Origin: Eleginops maclovinus
Taxonomy: Eukaryota > Chordata > Actinopteri > Perciformes > Eleginopidae
Reading direction: 5' to 3'
NCBI RefSeq assembly: GCF_036324505.1
Contig: NC_086351.1
Location: 1,215,001 to 1,279,000, forward strand
DNA: 64,000 nucleotides
The position numbers and the translations under genes were made by a program. The notes under the pieces were generated by a model, which was not told the origin of the DNA, did no database searches, and saw only the letters and a list, made by a program, of their open reading frames with translations. This document shows, one piece after another, positions 1 to 11,100 of this stretch. How positions within the stretch are numbered: the first letter of the stretch is position 1; every line of letters begins with the position of its first letter.

Positions 1-83
1 GGCGTTTGTTGAATCTGTTCCCATGGACACTGAGCGTTGCTAGGCAGCAGGTGGGATGCTGTGGAAGAGGCAGAGCAACAGGG

Positions 84-84
<1 letters not shown>

Positions 85-169
<85 letters not shown>
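85..169. repeat. (CA)n microsatellite
   Basis: An uninterrupted CA tract of 85 bp. Confidence 0.99.
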
Positions 170-171
<2 letters not shown>

Positions 172-450
172 GATGATATACTTGAGCACACAGAACCACG
201 GAGAGGACAAGGTGATTGAAGGTTCAGTCAGTTTGGCGCCCAGAGCAGCTGGGGGTTCGGTGCCTTGCTCCTGCACACCTCGGCGGCTCCCAGCAGGTCA
301 ACTGGTTCCTCTCCAGGTACCAGTCGCTCTGTAATTGGTTCGACTGGGACGTGGACCACCTTCAGTTCCCAGTCCCTACAAACTGATCCACACACACCTA
401 CAGAACACTGGAGGAGAGGGAAGACTCCAGAAAGCAGAACATGTCCAGCA

Positions 451-730
451 GTGGCTCAGTCAGTAGGGACTTGGACTGGGAATCGTAGGGTCGTCGGTTC
501 AAGTCCCCGAACAGACTTGAAAAAATATGGAAAGTGGACTGCTACTGCTACTTGCATTTCACCTCCTATGCCCTGCTGTGGTGCCCTTGAGCAAGGCACC
601 GGACACCTCCAATCCCCCTCCCCATTGCTCCCCGCTTCACAATAGCTGCCCACTGCTCCTAGTACTAGGATGGGTTAAATGCAGAGGACCAATTTCACTG
701 TGTGCATGTATGTGACTAATAAAGAGGGTT
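451..730 (+). mobile_element. tRNA-derived SINE, nearly full-length
   Basis: The head has an A-box-like TGGCTCAGT (452-460) and a B box GGTTCAAGTCC (496-506), as in RNA polymerase III promoters of tRNA-derived SINEs. The body has the GAGCAAGGCACC and GCCCACTGCTCC blocks and a GATGGGTTAAATGCAGAGG block found in a common fish SINE family with a conserved central domain. The tail ends with actaataaaga. Not a tRNA gene, because the acceptor stem is not formed. Confidence 0.8.
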
Positions 731-1782
731 CCATCCTCCGATTCTATCATCTATATCAACAGAATATCTGAGTTTGATTTCCATTTTTAACTATGAATAC
801 TTGCAAGAGTGCATACTTCTAATCCTGTTTACATAAATGCAATCTCTGCTGATCCTCCGCGGGTAAGAGAGTTAACAAAATGGCTGAAATGTTAATCTGG
901 AAAACTAGATGTAAGATAAGAAGTGTGAGATCTCTTTTGATTCTGCAGAAAGCAACACGATCAGACGTCCGCTTGGTAACAGAAGATAAGCCGTACTGTG
1001 AAAACATCTCTGCACTCTGTCTCTTTCGAGGTCATTCTATCATAAAGATTGCACTGTGGTGTTTCTAACATCTGGACGCCTGCAGAGACGGGGCCAAACG
1101 GCGGGGTCACGGCCCCCCTGTGAACCGGCATCGTGGTGTCCTGGGTCACAGTTTAAGTCTCAGATTGGGGTAAATCAAATAATTAAAAGTCTGTGCCTGG
1201 AGTTTGGATTTAAGACCATTTGGGCATTATATTGCAATATGTTTGAAGTGCTTGAGGATATGAACTTATGGAGTCGTGCATATGTTCCTGCTGCGGGAGG
1301 AGCTGTGAGTTAACGTGCACAAACACGCTGAATATTTCTGAGCCTTGGTTCTTCTGAGACCAAAACCAACACCAAGATTACCTTGCACATTGTTTCTTAT
1401 TAGGTCTTTATTTGCTCCAATTTTAAAATATCTTTTGGTGTTTATTAAATTACGTTTTATTGCACAATTGTTATTATTATTATTACTCTATTTTATTTCT
1501 TCTTTTGTGCTTTAACTCCTCGTGTTTATATAAATATGTTTTATTTTATTGTATATTTTATGGCACATTTTACTTTTAGCTTCCTATTTTTATATACCCA
1601 GTTTTTTTTTGTTTATTAAATTATTTTATTTAACAATTTCTTCTCAAAGTCTTTGTGTAAACATTAGATTTTATTTCTCCTTTTTGAACGTTAACTTCTC
1701 ATTATAAGTATATTTTATTTGATCTTGTTTTTTCTCATACTTTAACTTCTGGGTTCGGGTTTTATAAAAAAAGTACTGATTC
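731..1782. other. no gene seen; T-rich stretch 1380-1760
   Basis: Nothing coding is recognised. The right part is rich in tttatt runs and may be an old retroelement 3' end, but I cannot support that. Confidence 0.5.
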
Positions 1783-1945
1783 TGTGGCACAATGGGATAG
1801 CGTGGTAAACTTTGGATCAGGGGGACACTGGTTCAATCCCCACTGTTCCCCTGGGCATGACACTTCACCCCAGGTTGCTCCTGAGGGGATTGTCCACATT
1901 ATTGAATGAGTGTAAGTAGCTTACGATATAAGCGACAAAATTCCT
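1783..1945 (+). mobile_element. tRNA-derived SINE fragment
   Basis: The head is GTGGCACAATGGGATAGCG with a B box GGTTCAATCCCC. It is followed by GGGCATGACACTTCACCCC, GGTTGCTCCTGAG, and a tail resembling the fish SINE ending gtaagt-gctt-gata-aagcg. Head, body and tail are in the usual order and the copy is diverged. Confidence 0.75.
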
Positions 1946-3119
1946 TCCATCTTGAGAATAAACTGAACTCTGATATTGTCCTCTTTCGTTTTGAACTAGT
2001 ATTGTGAGTGTAAACACGCTCTCTCTGAAGATGTGTACCCTCCACAACATCTATATCATATTTACCCAATGTCCTGCAGCCTGTTGACTCTGAGGTTGAA
2101 ACTGTGCAGAATCACGGAGCAGCTCTCAGAGTTCTTCACATCAGAAATCCATTCAGCAGGGAACAGCACTTGATTGCACAACAGCGGGTAATTTGTGCAG
2201 CCGCACTGACCTCCCGACCTCTGCCACACATCCTCCTTCTGAGCGATGAATATTCAGGCTCAAGACGTTCTGTGGGTTTCTGACTTTCTCTTTATATCTG
2301 AGTACTGAGTGTACAGTGAGTCAGGTTATTATCAACACACACACATCTTCTAATATAACGCAGAATGTTTAACACACTGCAGGGTCAAAGGTCAGCAGAT
2401 GAACATTACATCATATGTGGCCTCAGCCTTTATGTAAAGAAGAAGTAAAACCAAAAATACAAATGTTAACGTTACTCAAATATATATAAAAATGAATATA
2501 TTGAAAATATCAAATCGAAAACCCAAAATATTGTTATTACACAGAAGTTAAAATAAATAAATGGAAATCCAAAAATGTTTTTATTACACAATAAAAATAT
2601 GAATATTATTTAAAAAAGGAAAATTACTTTTAAAATAAATATTTTAATTACAGAATAAAATGAAAATATATAAAAACGGACCGCCAGTGAAATGATGCTT
2701 TGGGTTTTGTGTGTTTTGTGTGGTTTTTGTGCAATTCATTGTAATAATTTCCATGTGTGTCCAAAAGCACAGAAAGAAAGTATTTGAGAGACGCTGGATT
2801 ATCAAATGTATATTATTTACACGCCAGCAATATCTTTACATTTTAGGGTCCATTTAAAAGGACAGAGAAGATAGCACTCAATGTAATCGCTCCTGAATCT
2901 CGTCCTGAAATTCATTACAACATCTATTCGTAATATATAGCATTGTTGAATAACCATCCTGCTCTCTTTGCCAGGTCACTCTAAATCAGAGTTTTCCTTT
3001 GTCAACAAATTAATCTCACAGTGATCTTTGATAGCTATATATTTATTGTGAACATATTCAGACCTCAGGCTTTTTGTTTGACCTCACATTTTGCCATTTA
3101 TGAAAATCCCTTTTTCAGC
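1946..3119. other. no gene seen; A-rich stretch 2440-2680
   Basis: The DNA is AT-rich and non-coding. The 2440-2680 part has the same low-complexity aaataaat character as 49.2-49.9, 55.2-55.5 and 57.8-58.1 kb. Confidence 0.5.
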
Positions 3120-3365
3120 AGAACATTAAAGCGGCCCTGGTATGAAAAATAATTCACTGAAGGAGGTGGTGAGTAAATAAAGAAGGAATAATGTCTGAAT
3201 ATGTGTGAGTTTTTCTGGGTTTGTTGTAGTTCTTGACCACAGACAAAACTACCTCTGGAGGGAACACAGGGATTTTAGCCTCTGCAGACCATTTACATGC
3301 ACTAAAACCTATAGAACACACCACAGGGAAGGAAAACCCCCAAATCAAAATAGGGCTTCTTTAAC
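3120..3365 (-). repeat. TTAAAGAGG-ended dispersed fish repeat
   Basis: GATTTTAGCCTCTGCAGACC, catttacatgcac and a terminal gcttctttaa form the reverse complement of a very abundant fish repeat. The repeat begins ttaaagaggc and contains gtgcatgtaaa-ggtctgca. A second start (ttaaagcggccctggtatg) is at 3128. Confidence 0.6.
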
Positions 3366-3895
3366 TAATTCAAATACATGTTATAATTCAATTCCTCCAA
3401 CCTGACGAAGGATTTTAAAAGGTTTTGTGTCCCATATAGTCTAGCATTTAGGATTCCTGGTTTCAACTGGAGTGGGAATAACTCTTTATATTTGTGGCCT
3501 AACAAAGGGTGTGAACGGGGAAGTGTGCCAGCAGCCCTTTAGGAAAGCCACTTATACCAGCATTTATATATTAATAAGGAGACTACAGTGTGTCTTTACA
3601 AGAAAGAAAAGGCCTTTTTTAATGGATTTCTGAAACGATTCTCCATTCCTTCAACAGGGGGCGCCAACCTGTAGCACTAGCCCTGCCGGTGCGTCAGACT
3701 CTGGGCTCTAGAACAACGAATACACGTTATCCCTCTCACAGCTCTAAGAGCAGCATGGGAGGCTGACACTGGGACAGAGGATCTGCTTCCTGTTTGCTGT
3801 TCCTCTAAATTCTGGCCGGGCCGTTTTGTTGTCATTTGTCCCGTGACATTCCCCTGACCCCTGACCTCAGGAATACCCAGCTGCAGGGGGTTGGT

Positions 3896-3918
3896 GGGTG
3901 GGTGGGTGGGTGGAGGGG
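3896..3918 (+). other. canonical G-quadruplex motif
   Basis: Four GGG runs separated by single T (3896-3910) are followed by a GGGG run at 3915. Single-base loops favour a very stable parallel quadruplex in vitro. It lies about 80 bp before a TG microsatellite and 2.4 kb upstream of the candidate promoter. Confidence 0.8.
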
Positions 3919-3994
3919 AGCTTCCATCTGACTGCTGCAATTCTCCTACATCACATAAGCCTCTTATGTAAAGCAGGAAACACGGTGTAATCTG

Positions 3995-3996
<2 letters not shown>

Positions 3997-4065
<69 letters not shown>
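3997..4065. repeat. (TG)n microsatellite
   Basis: A TG tract of 69 bp. Confidence 0.99.
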
Positions 4066-4066
<1 letters not shown>

Positions 4067-4322
4067 ACTCCCTCTAACTGCGTGTGTTTCACCACTACTA
4101 GCAATGGTGGAAGAAGTGCTTTTTACTTCTGTTTGAGCAGCAATACTAAATACTAAAGTACTGAAGAACGGGCATCAAAAGTGTGTGTGGCTTTGGTGTG
4201 TGAGGATCTGTTCTGCTGATCATCTTCTGCATATTTATATCAATGCTAAATGTGTGTATTGTTAAAGTACTGCAGTGTGAAGGAGAGCAATATCCCAACA
4301 GTATGTTTATGTTGTGTAAACA

Positions 4323-4324
<2 letters not shown>

Positions 4325-4371
<47 letters not shown>

Positions 4372-4372
4372 A
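4325..4372. repeat. (TTG)n microsatellite
   Basis: About 16 TTG units. Confidence 0.98.
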
Positions 4373-4442
4373 GCTATACTGTTCATAATGCCTCTCTATA
4401 TGTGTAATTAACATATGGGCTTAAAATGACTTTCACTAAATA

Positions 4443-5205
4443 CAGAGGTGGAAAAAAACCAGTACATTTATTACAGTATTGTATTTAAGTACAATTTTGA
4501 ACAAAATGGAGAATGACTTTATGTTTCATTGTTAAGTATTTCCATGTTATACTACTGTGTACTTTTACTCCTTTACATGTATTTAATCCCTTCAATTACT
4601 TTACAGATCTGGATTACTGATGGTAAATATAATCCCTTAAATCAGACTGTAGTTCACCTGCAGTAAATCCAGCAGCTACCCTGCAGTATACAAAGCCATT
4701 CAAACTAGCTGCACCTTTACCAGCTCTGAGAACACTTTAATGATCAATCATTATAAAACATATCAGAGATATTATTCTGAAATGGACCAATCAGACAATG
4801 ACTACTTTTACTGTCGCTACTTTAAGTACATTTAGAGGAGAGTACTTTCTACTTTCACTGGAGGAACATTTAGAATACTTTCACTGTGACAGAGTATTCC
4901 TACACTCTGGTACTTCTACTTTACTCAAGTACAAGACCTGAGTACTTCTACTTTACTCAAGAACAAGACCTGAGTACTTCTACTTTACTCAGGTACAGAT
5001 CTGAGTACTTCTACTTTACTCAGGTACAGATCTGAGTACTTCTACTTTACTCAAGTACAAGACCTGAGTACTTCTACTTTACTCAAGAACAAGACCTGAG
5101 TACTTCTACTTTACTCAGGTACAGATCTGAGTACTTCTACTTTACTCAGGTACAGATCTGAGTACTTCTACTTTACTCAGGTACAGATCTGAGTACTTCT
5201 GCCTG
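4443..5205. mobile_element. dispersed fish repeat (MITE-like) ending in a 32-bp minisatellite
   Basis: The element begins CAGAGGTGGAAAAAA, a common type of fish MITE terminus, and shares about 350 bp nearly unchanged (about 4560-4920) with 33275-33640. Its right end consists of nine 31-32-bp units. A related terminus, AATGGTGGAAGAAGTGC, is at 4103. There is no coding capacity. Confidence 0.65.
4905..5200. repeat. 31-32-bp minisatellite, 9 units in a higher-order pattern
   Basis: Three unit types occur: A with caagtacaagacctgag, B with caagaacaagacctgag and C with caggtacagatctgag, each followed by tacttctactttact. The order is A B C C A B C C C, so a four-unit block was duplicated. The array grows out of the end of the preceding dispersed repeat. 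Confidence 0.9.
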
Positions 5206-5209
5206 AGAT

Positions 5210-6330
5210 CTTAATTGCCCCTCACATTTTATGGGAGGTACCCCGGTGTGAGAGGTTTGAAATAAAGGTATATTTGTGGACTGATGTTGTTAAATATAAA
5301 CGGAGTCTCCTGACTTCTCCTCCTTCACTTCTTTCACTTTCGTGCCAAAATAAACAGAGAATCATCATAACACGCACGAGCTGTATTACTTTAAATATCC
5401 CAGGCATGCCTTTTGCTGACGTCACATGACGTAACCTTACGCACAACAATCCAAAACGGAAGCAGCTGCACAGAATAGAATCCGAACGTCGGATACGTAA
5501 AATATGTATGCTTTTAACTCCACGGTGTGGAAGTGAAGTTGTGTTCACGTGTTTTATTCCTGACTGTATCAGTCACTGCACGTCACTCCGCCTCGCACTG
5601 TCAACATCGTGTTCCTCCGCCGGGGACAGAGAAAGTAGTGCGCACACCATCTCTCATATATCTTCCAGTGAAAGTAAAGCCGAGTCACACACCATGAATT
5701 TAATAAATATAACATGCATGTATAACATTTAGCTCAACAAAGAGAATAATTATGATGTATATGACTGAATCAATAGCAATACAATCTGTTTGGTTGCTTT
5801 TTTCTGCTCTTCTGTGTAAATAAACACTATCATTTAAATGTTTCACAAGGGACCTACATTTATATAGATTTAATTTAGTGATACTAATTAGGAAAATGTG
5901 TTTGTTGCATATAAACAAGGCATTACACACGAGTTATACATGTAATACAATCAACAATAAACAAACGGCAATTACAATACAATTTCCCTATTTTTAATAC
6001 GTTGATTTGAGGTAAATTAACCTTATGTAATCTCATCTAATACATGAAGACATTCCCTCATTTATATTTATTGTAGTCTATTTACATTTTGACTTTAATG
6101 ACTATCTATTAAGATGACAATCTTGTTATTTAAATAACTGTATATGTGTTTTGATAAGGCTCACACATATAAATAATGAACCGTGTTAAAGTAAACTCAG
6201 ATCATATCTAAATAAAAAGCAATGAAAGTGCAGCCCTGCTCTCGCAACATGACAGGCGGAGGGATATCAACTCTTAACACATGATGTCGCCAGCAGCCCT
6301 TCCTACTTCACAGCTCACCTTCCTCTAACT
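5210..6330. other. no gene proven; contains a CRE-like TGACGTCA and a MEF2-consensus site
   Basis: TGACGTCA is at 5418-5425 in a CpG-containing patch (5400-5640). CTATTTTTAA, which fits the MEF2 consensus YTAWWWWTAR, is at 5988-5997. The short ORFs here have no recognised family. The rest is AT-rich. Confidence 0.5.
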
Positions 6331-6334
6331 CCGC

Positions 6335-6420
6335 GCTTGCGATCTGATTGGTCGAAGTGGCGCCAGTGGCTCGCTCCCATTGGCCAAGCGGCTGTCAATC
6401 ATAAAGCAATGCCACTCAGG
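6335..6420 (+). promoter_or_regulatory. mef2d: candidate promoter: two inverted CCAAT boxes and a PBX-MEIS/TGIF-type site
   Basis: ATTGG occurs at 6347-6351 and 6379-6383, 32 bp apart, about three helical turns, a spacing typical of paired NF-Y sites. CTGTCAATCA at 6392-6401 is the reverse complement of TGATTGACAG, the composite PBX-MEIS/TGIF consensus. PBX and MEIS factors are known partners of myogenic regulators, so the site would suit a mef2 promoter. No TATA box is evident. The identification rests on motif clustering next to a candidate exon, not on functional data. Confidence 0.5.
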
Positions 6421-6429
6421 CTAGATTAG

Positions 6430-6610
6430 GGCACCATTTGCCATAACTAAATAGTTACCTTGTACATCAAGTAGGGAGAATTGTTTGAAATTGGTAGCTC
6501 GGCGGAGAGTTTTCTACTCTTCTTCTTCGGCGAAACCCTTGCTGTACGTGAATGCAACGCAAAGTGTGACGTTTGAGGTCTCATCAAACAGATGTGGATA
6601 CACTGCTCGG
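6430..6610 (+). other. mef2d: candidate non-coding first exon of mef2d
   Basis: The stretch is GC-richer than its surroundings and ends at a strong donor, CTCGG|gtaagt, at 6611. It lies directly downstream of a CCAAT-type promoter cluster and on the same strand as mef2d, with no other + strand gene seen between it and the start-codon exon. The transcription start is not defined by the sequence; 6430 is a rough guess. If this is mef2d exon 1, intron 1 is about 40.9 kb. It could instead be the first exon of an unrelated non-coding transcript. Confidence 0.45.
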
Positions 6611-8501
6611 GTAAGTGTTCGCATTTCAGCTACATTTGTGTTTCTCTTCCTGTGTTTGTGCGGCTCTGACAGCTGTGTGTGTGTCCAGATGTGCAGATTT
6701 GTGCATGTTTTTTCGGCTCGGAGTGGCCATCTGGTAGTTTTGGAGGCTCTGGATGGAGAAAAAACCTCAGTCTCGCGCTGTGTTTTGCGTCAAGGACACG
6801 CTTTGCTTCGTGCAGTTTGCTAAGTTATCATCAGTATTGCAGTTTAGGCTTTCTGTTCCCGGTTTCCCTCCTGAAAATCACCCCCTCGCGAACCCTCTGT
6901 TGTTGGTGCCTTGTGCGCAACAGTAATAACACTCCATTAGGGAGCTGTCAGGAACGATTTACGACAAGTGTCAGACGGGCTTTAACATGATTTCTCTTCA
7001 TTTCTGCAAATGGATTTCATCTCTAAGAAAAGCACGTCCAGGTTATTGACAACTTTATCGCGCCATCAATTTGGTTTACGCGTTAAATGACAGGTTAACA
7101 TCTCAGAGGAAAAGTGGGCAGATGCAGGGCTGTCAATAAATTGCTGTGATTGGTAAAAATCTATCTCTCTCTTTTTTTATATCTATAAAACAAAGCAGAT
7201 TGATGTGTTTCCTCACATCCTTAAAGCTGCTGTGCCTGGCGAATCATTGTATGTCTCTTCCATGAACCCATTTCCGAGGATTGTGCTCCCATTGCTGTGC
7301 GTAATTGCTTTTCTCCCGGGAGAGAGTGCCATCAAACTTCTAATTTCCTCCTCCAACCCGGAAACCATTTTGCTCTTGGAATCAGTCTAGTTATGATGGC
7401 ATCAATTACCCAGAAATAAAGACGTCAGGGCAGCTCTGATTTCTTTCTCTTTTTTTCTGGGGGAAGGGGACATGTTCTCTGTGTCAGTTTTTCCACATTG
7501 GGTTAGCAGGATCTCGCAGAGACAGGTGACTGGGATTAAAGGGCATCAAGACAATGAGGATACGTCTCTAAACCGTAAAGTAGTCCCTTACAGTTACTAG
7601 TTACCTGTCAGAAAAAGTAATCAGTAACGTAATCACAATATAAAAGTTATATAACCTGATTACTGAACGTTACTTTTGGAATATCGAATGCAAAATAAAT
7701 ATCGATTAAGATGGTTTTTAATTAAGTGTATTATGGAAGTGTTTGGGGCCGTTTTAGCACGTTGGCACCTGTCGGCCACTCTACGTTTGTCTGTAAAATG
7801 TAAGAGAATTGTCAAAAATACTCATTAAAAGTTCCCTTTTTGTCTGATCAACACTGGACAACCCATGTATTATAATAAGCCATAACAAATATAGAATTTA
7901 CTAGAATAGGCTGGAAGCAGTGCAGGATTTCTCTCTGCTTTATGAACCTCCAATACAGTTTTATCGTCCACAAAAGGTTTTTCTTACATAATCAAAGCCT
8001 TATTATTTATTATTTAGTTTCAAGAGGTTGTGAGACCCCAGTAGTCATTTTCAAACACTCTTCCTTGGACTCTAGGAACACAAGAAGGACCTTTGTTTTT
8101 ATGTCACAGTTACCTTTCCTTGTTGTATCGTGATTGCGTAATCCTGTTATATGTCATCCATTACTCTTCAAGCCCGGTCAGGAGGCAGCAGGTAGTGTTG
8201 TATTACATCATTATGTAGTGCAGCGGAGGACAGGTGAGCGTTTCAGCATGCTTGCAGGTGAAGTTGCCAAAAAGGTGTCAGAGGATCCCCAGAGAGATGG
8301 TCCAGATAAAGGTGCAGAGCAGATTAGTGCTGAGTCCTTGGCAGGAGGAGGCTCAGTGTTGGGTGTGAGTGTGAGTGTTGGGGCAAGATAAGACAGGTAA
8401 TAAAGAGACGCAGGTGTAAACGGGACAATGAACCGGAGAGTCTTGTTTTCAGCCGAGTGGTTGCGAGTTTGAGTCCGAAAAAATACATCTTTGGCATCAT
8501 T

Positions 8502-8640
8502 GTTCCTTTATAGCCCAACATTAGCCTCCTTTAGCTTAGCGGTGGTGACATGAAGTCATGTGACCGTGCTGTAGTTCCTTTATAGCCCAACATTAGCCTC
8601 CTTTAGCTTAGCGGTGGTGACGTGAAGTGATGTTTACTTC
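8502..8640. repeat. 72-bp tandem dimer, also present at 48021-48150
   Basis: Two units with gttcctttatagcccaacat, then tagcctcctttagcttagcg and gtggtgacatgaagtcatg. The same dimer with the same 72-bp period occurs 40 kb away at 48.03 kb. Confidence 0.85.
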
Positions 8641-9654
8641 AAAAAATCAGTGGTGTTAATATGTGGAGATTATCCTATTGAACAGAACAGATCTTATTTT
8701 TTGCATTATTCCAAAAATCCCTTTGTTTTTTTTGTGGAGGAAAACCAGGGAGAAGCTAAATTCTGGGTCAGTCTGCCAAATATATGTCATCTCCACACCA
8801 CTCTATATAAGGCCTATGCCGCCATCATCATCTCCATTAGCTGCTGTGCGTCTTAGCAGGACTGGAGAAATGTTGATGTTGCACTTTAGCTGAAGACACC
8901 CCCCCTCCTCACATCACATCCATGCAGCAGAGTCTGTCTTATAAGTCTCCCAGAGGCCTCTCATGTCCTCACACAGGGAACACAATCCATAAATTGGAGA
9001 ATATAATGTAGCTGGACTGGTTCTGTGGAAAGGGGCTTACAGGCTGCAGATAACTAGTGGGCTCAGCTCCAGTAATGGGCTTTTGTGTCCCTGAGAAGCG
9101 TAACTGCAGGCTGAACGCCGCAGAGTAAAGCTCCCCGCCAGGACAAAACTTTAAGGGGACAGTTTTTTTTTTTCATAGTGAGAATAATCTTAATTCTGCT
9201 GAACATCCATCCGATTTCAGATCCATGTGCTCCATCGTTAGCTTCAGTCACAACACAGCAGGGGGGGTCGGGGGAATAAGCCACCAACTCGCCCCTCCTC
9301 TCGCTCCTCGCTGCTGTTAATTTGAGGAAGTACAATCACTCTCTCTTCCTGCTGAAGTGCAACACAGCCGTGGTCTCCAGATGTTACAGACAGCGTCCCT
9401 GGGGGTCTTTTAGCGCGTATACCTGGATATAATAACATCTGTATTAACACCGGAGTTCATGATGAGGCTAACAATTGTTTATATTGTATTTTTATACGTT
9501 CATTTTCTTCATAGTCAACTGTATATCTTTTCCGTATTGCCGGTTTATTTTTATTTGTGTTTGTTCTTTGAGATGTCTACACGTAGCTTTGTTTATTCCT
9601 TCTTTTTATTTCTCATTTTTTTCTTTGCCTTGTATCGTGTCATGCTGCTGCAAC

Positions 9655-9705
9655 TCAAACAATTCCCCGTTTGGGATTAATAAAGTAATTCTTATCTTAT
9701 ATGTT
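9655..9705. repeat. LINE 3'-end-like tail
   Basis: ccgtttgggattaataaagt followed by aattcttatctta resembles the 3' terminus of fish non-LTR elements. A similar tail (tttgggatcaataaagcctc, then ttatcttatct) is at 17322-17354. The bodies are not recognisable. Confidence 0.45.
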
Positions 9706-9855
9706 GTACTGCTGTTTGTTTTTCTTACATAATCCATTGCATTTTTACGGTAGCAGACTCGTGCTAACGTGCTACAATGCCTAAGAAGACATTTCCATTA
9801 GGAGAAAGGCGCTGCAGTTGCAAAAACGGTGCAAATGCAAAAACACAAATGTGCC

Positions 9856-10038
9856 AAAACACATGCAGATGAATGCAACATCTTCATCAACTTTAAAACA
9901 CATGCAGATGAATGCAACATCTTCATCAACTTTAAAACACATGCAGATGAATGCAACATCTTCATCAACTTTAAAACACATGCAGATGAATGCAACATCT
10001 TCATCAACTTTAAAACACATGCAGATGAATGCAACATC
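9856..10038. repeat. 39-bp minisatellite, about 4.6 units
   Basis: The unit is cacatgcagatgaatgcaac followed by atcttcatcaactttaaaa, with no divergence between units. The 39-bp period keeps false ORFs open on both strands. Confidence 0.95.
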
Positions 10039-10640
10039 TAAACACATGCACAGCATTTAGAAAACATTCAGCAACTTGTCGAAATATGCGCAGCGTTTAC
10101 TCAAAGTTCTGCTTAAACGCAACGCTGCAAGAAGCTCTGGTGCACGCTGTTCTACAATATAAAGCATGTTGATGTATGAATGCACGCTTTAAAGGTGTTT
10201 GGCTGCGGATGGTGAAAAAGTGCCAGACAGGAAGTAGGGGATTATTAAAGCTAAATGGAGGTGAGCTGCTCCGTATCCTCTGTGTTGTGGAGGGCCAGTC
10301 CATCGTCCCCTCATTGATTTGCCTATTTTAACCCTCGGTCTCGTACAGTGGATTAGCCGCGTGTGTTTCCTGTGTGCTGACCCGACGGTTCGAAGCTTTC
10401 AGCAGAATGGAGCGATTACTACCTGCTCCTGGTCTTGTTGCCTTTTTCCTGGCCTCTTCTGTGAGCTGATTCCAGGGCAGATTTTTGTCGGCCGCTGTTC
10501 CCACGCTGAGCGAGAAGAACAGGAAGAACTCAGCGGCGCAGCAGGCCCCATGCCTTCTGCTATCATGGCTGTGATTCAATCATGGCAGGGCAGCGAGGCA
10601 GGCGAAGTAATGTCCTCCCTGCCTCTCCGCTAATGGAACT

Positions 10641-11100
10641 TAAAGCCAAAGGTGTTTTCTCGTACAAAGAGCAGACCATCAGCCACTTAATGTTGGAAGT
10701 AACCGCAGCAAGCCCCTCCTCACAGTCCACTCTCTTTTGCACATGAGGTGATATTCTTTACACGGCTGCTTTGAACCAGCAAAGCATTCATGCATTTGCT
10801 AGGTATGGCTTATTATATGCTGTTTTTACAACCGGAAATGCTTAGTATATAACATTGAAGCACAAATGGTCAAAACCAGCTGTTCTTTCTTTGTTTTTGG
10901 TGATGTTTAAAGAGAATCTATTATGGTTATCGACGGTTTTCCCTTCCCTGTCGTGTGTTATATTGGTTTTAGTGCATGTCAATGAAAATCCCTTAAATCC
11001 GAAGGTGTTTTTCTCGTACAAAGAGCAGACCATCAGCCACTTATTGTGGGAAGTAGCAGCAGCAAGCCTCTCCTCACAAACCACTCTCCGCCTCCTGCTG
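10641..11100. repeat. duplicated block plus TTAAAGAGG-type repeat
   Basis: A 95-bp block starting aaggtgttttctcgtacaaa occurs at 10645-10740 and again at 10999-11095. Between them (10907-10995) lies a + strand copy of the fish repeat, with tttaaagagaatctattatg and ttagtgcatgtcaatgaaaa. Confidence 0.65.

Noticed and set aside
451..525. tRNA gene
   Set aside because: A- and B-box-like sequences are present, but the acceptor stem and anticodon arm do not form and the SINE body follows directly.
5222..5548. 108-codon minus-strand gene
   Set aside because: No recognised domain, and the frame is not supported by composition or splice sites; only the CRE patch is of note.
6444..6457. MEF2 site in the candidate promoter (taactaaatagtta)
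   Set aside because: It is a palindrome but has only two A/T bases between CTA and TAG, so it does not fit CTA(A/T)4TAG.
9781..10060. Repeated-peptide frames over the 39-bp array
   Set aside because: Identical 39-bp units give open frames on both strands; no coding signature.
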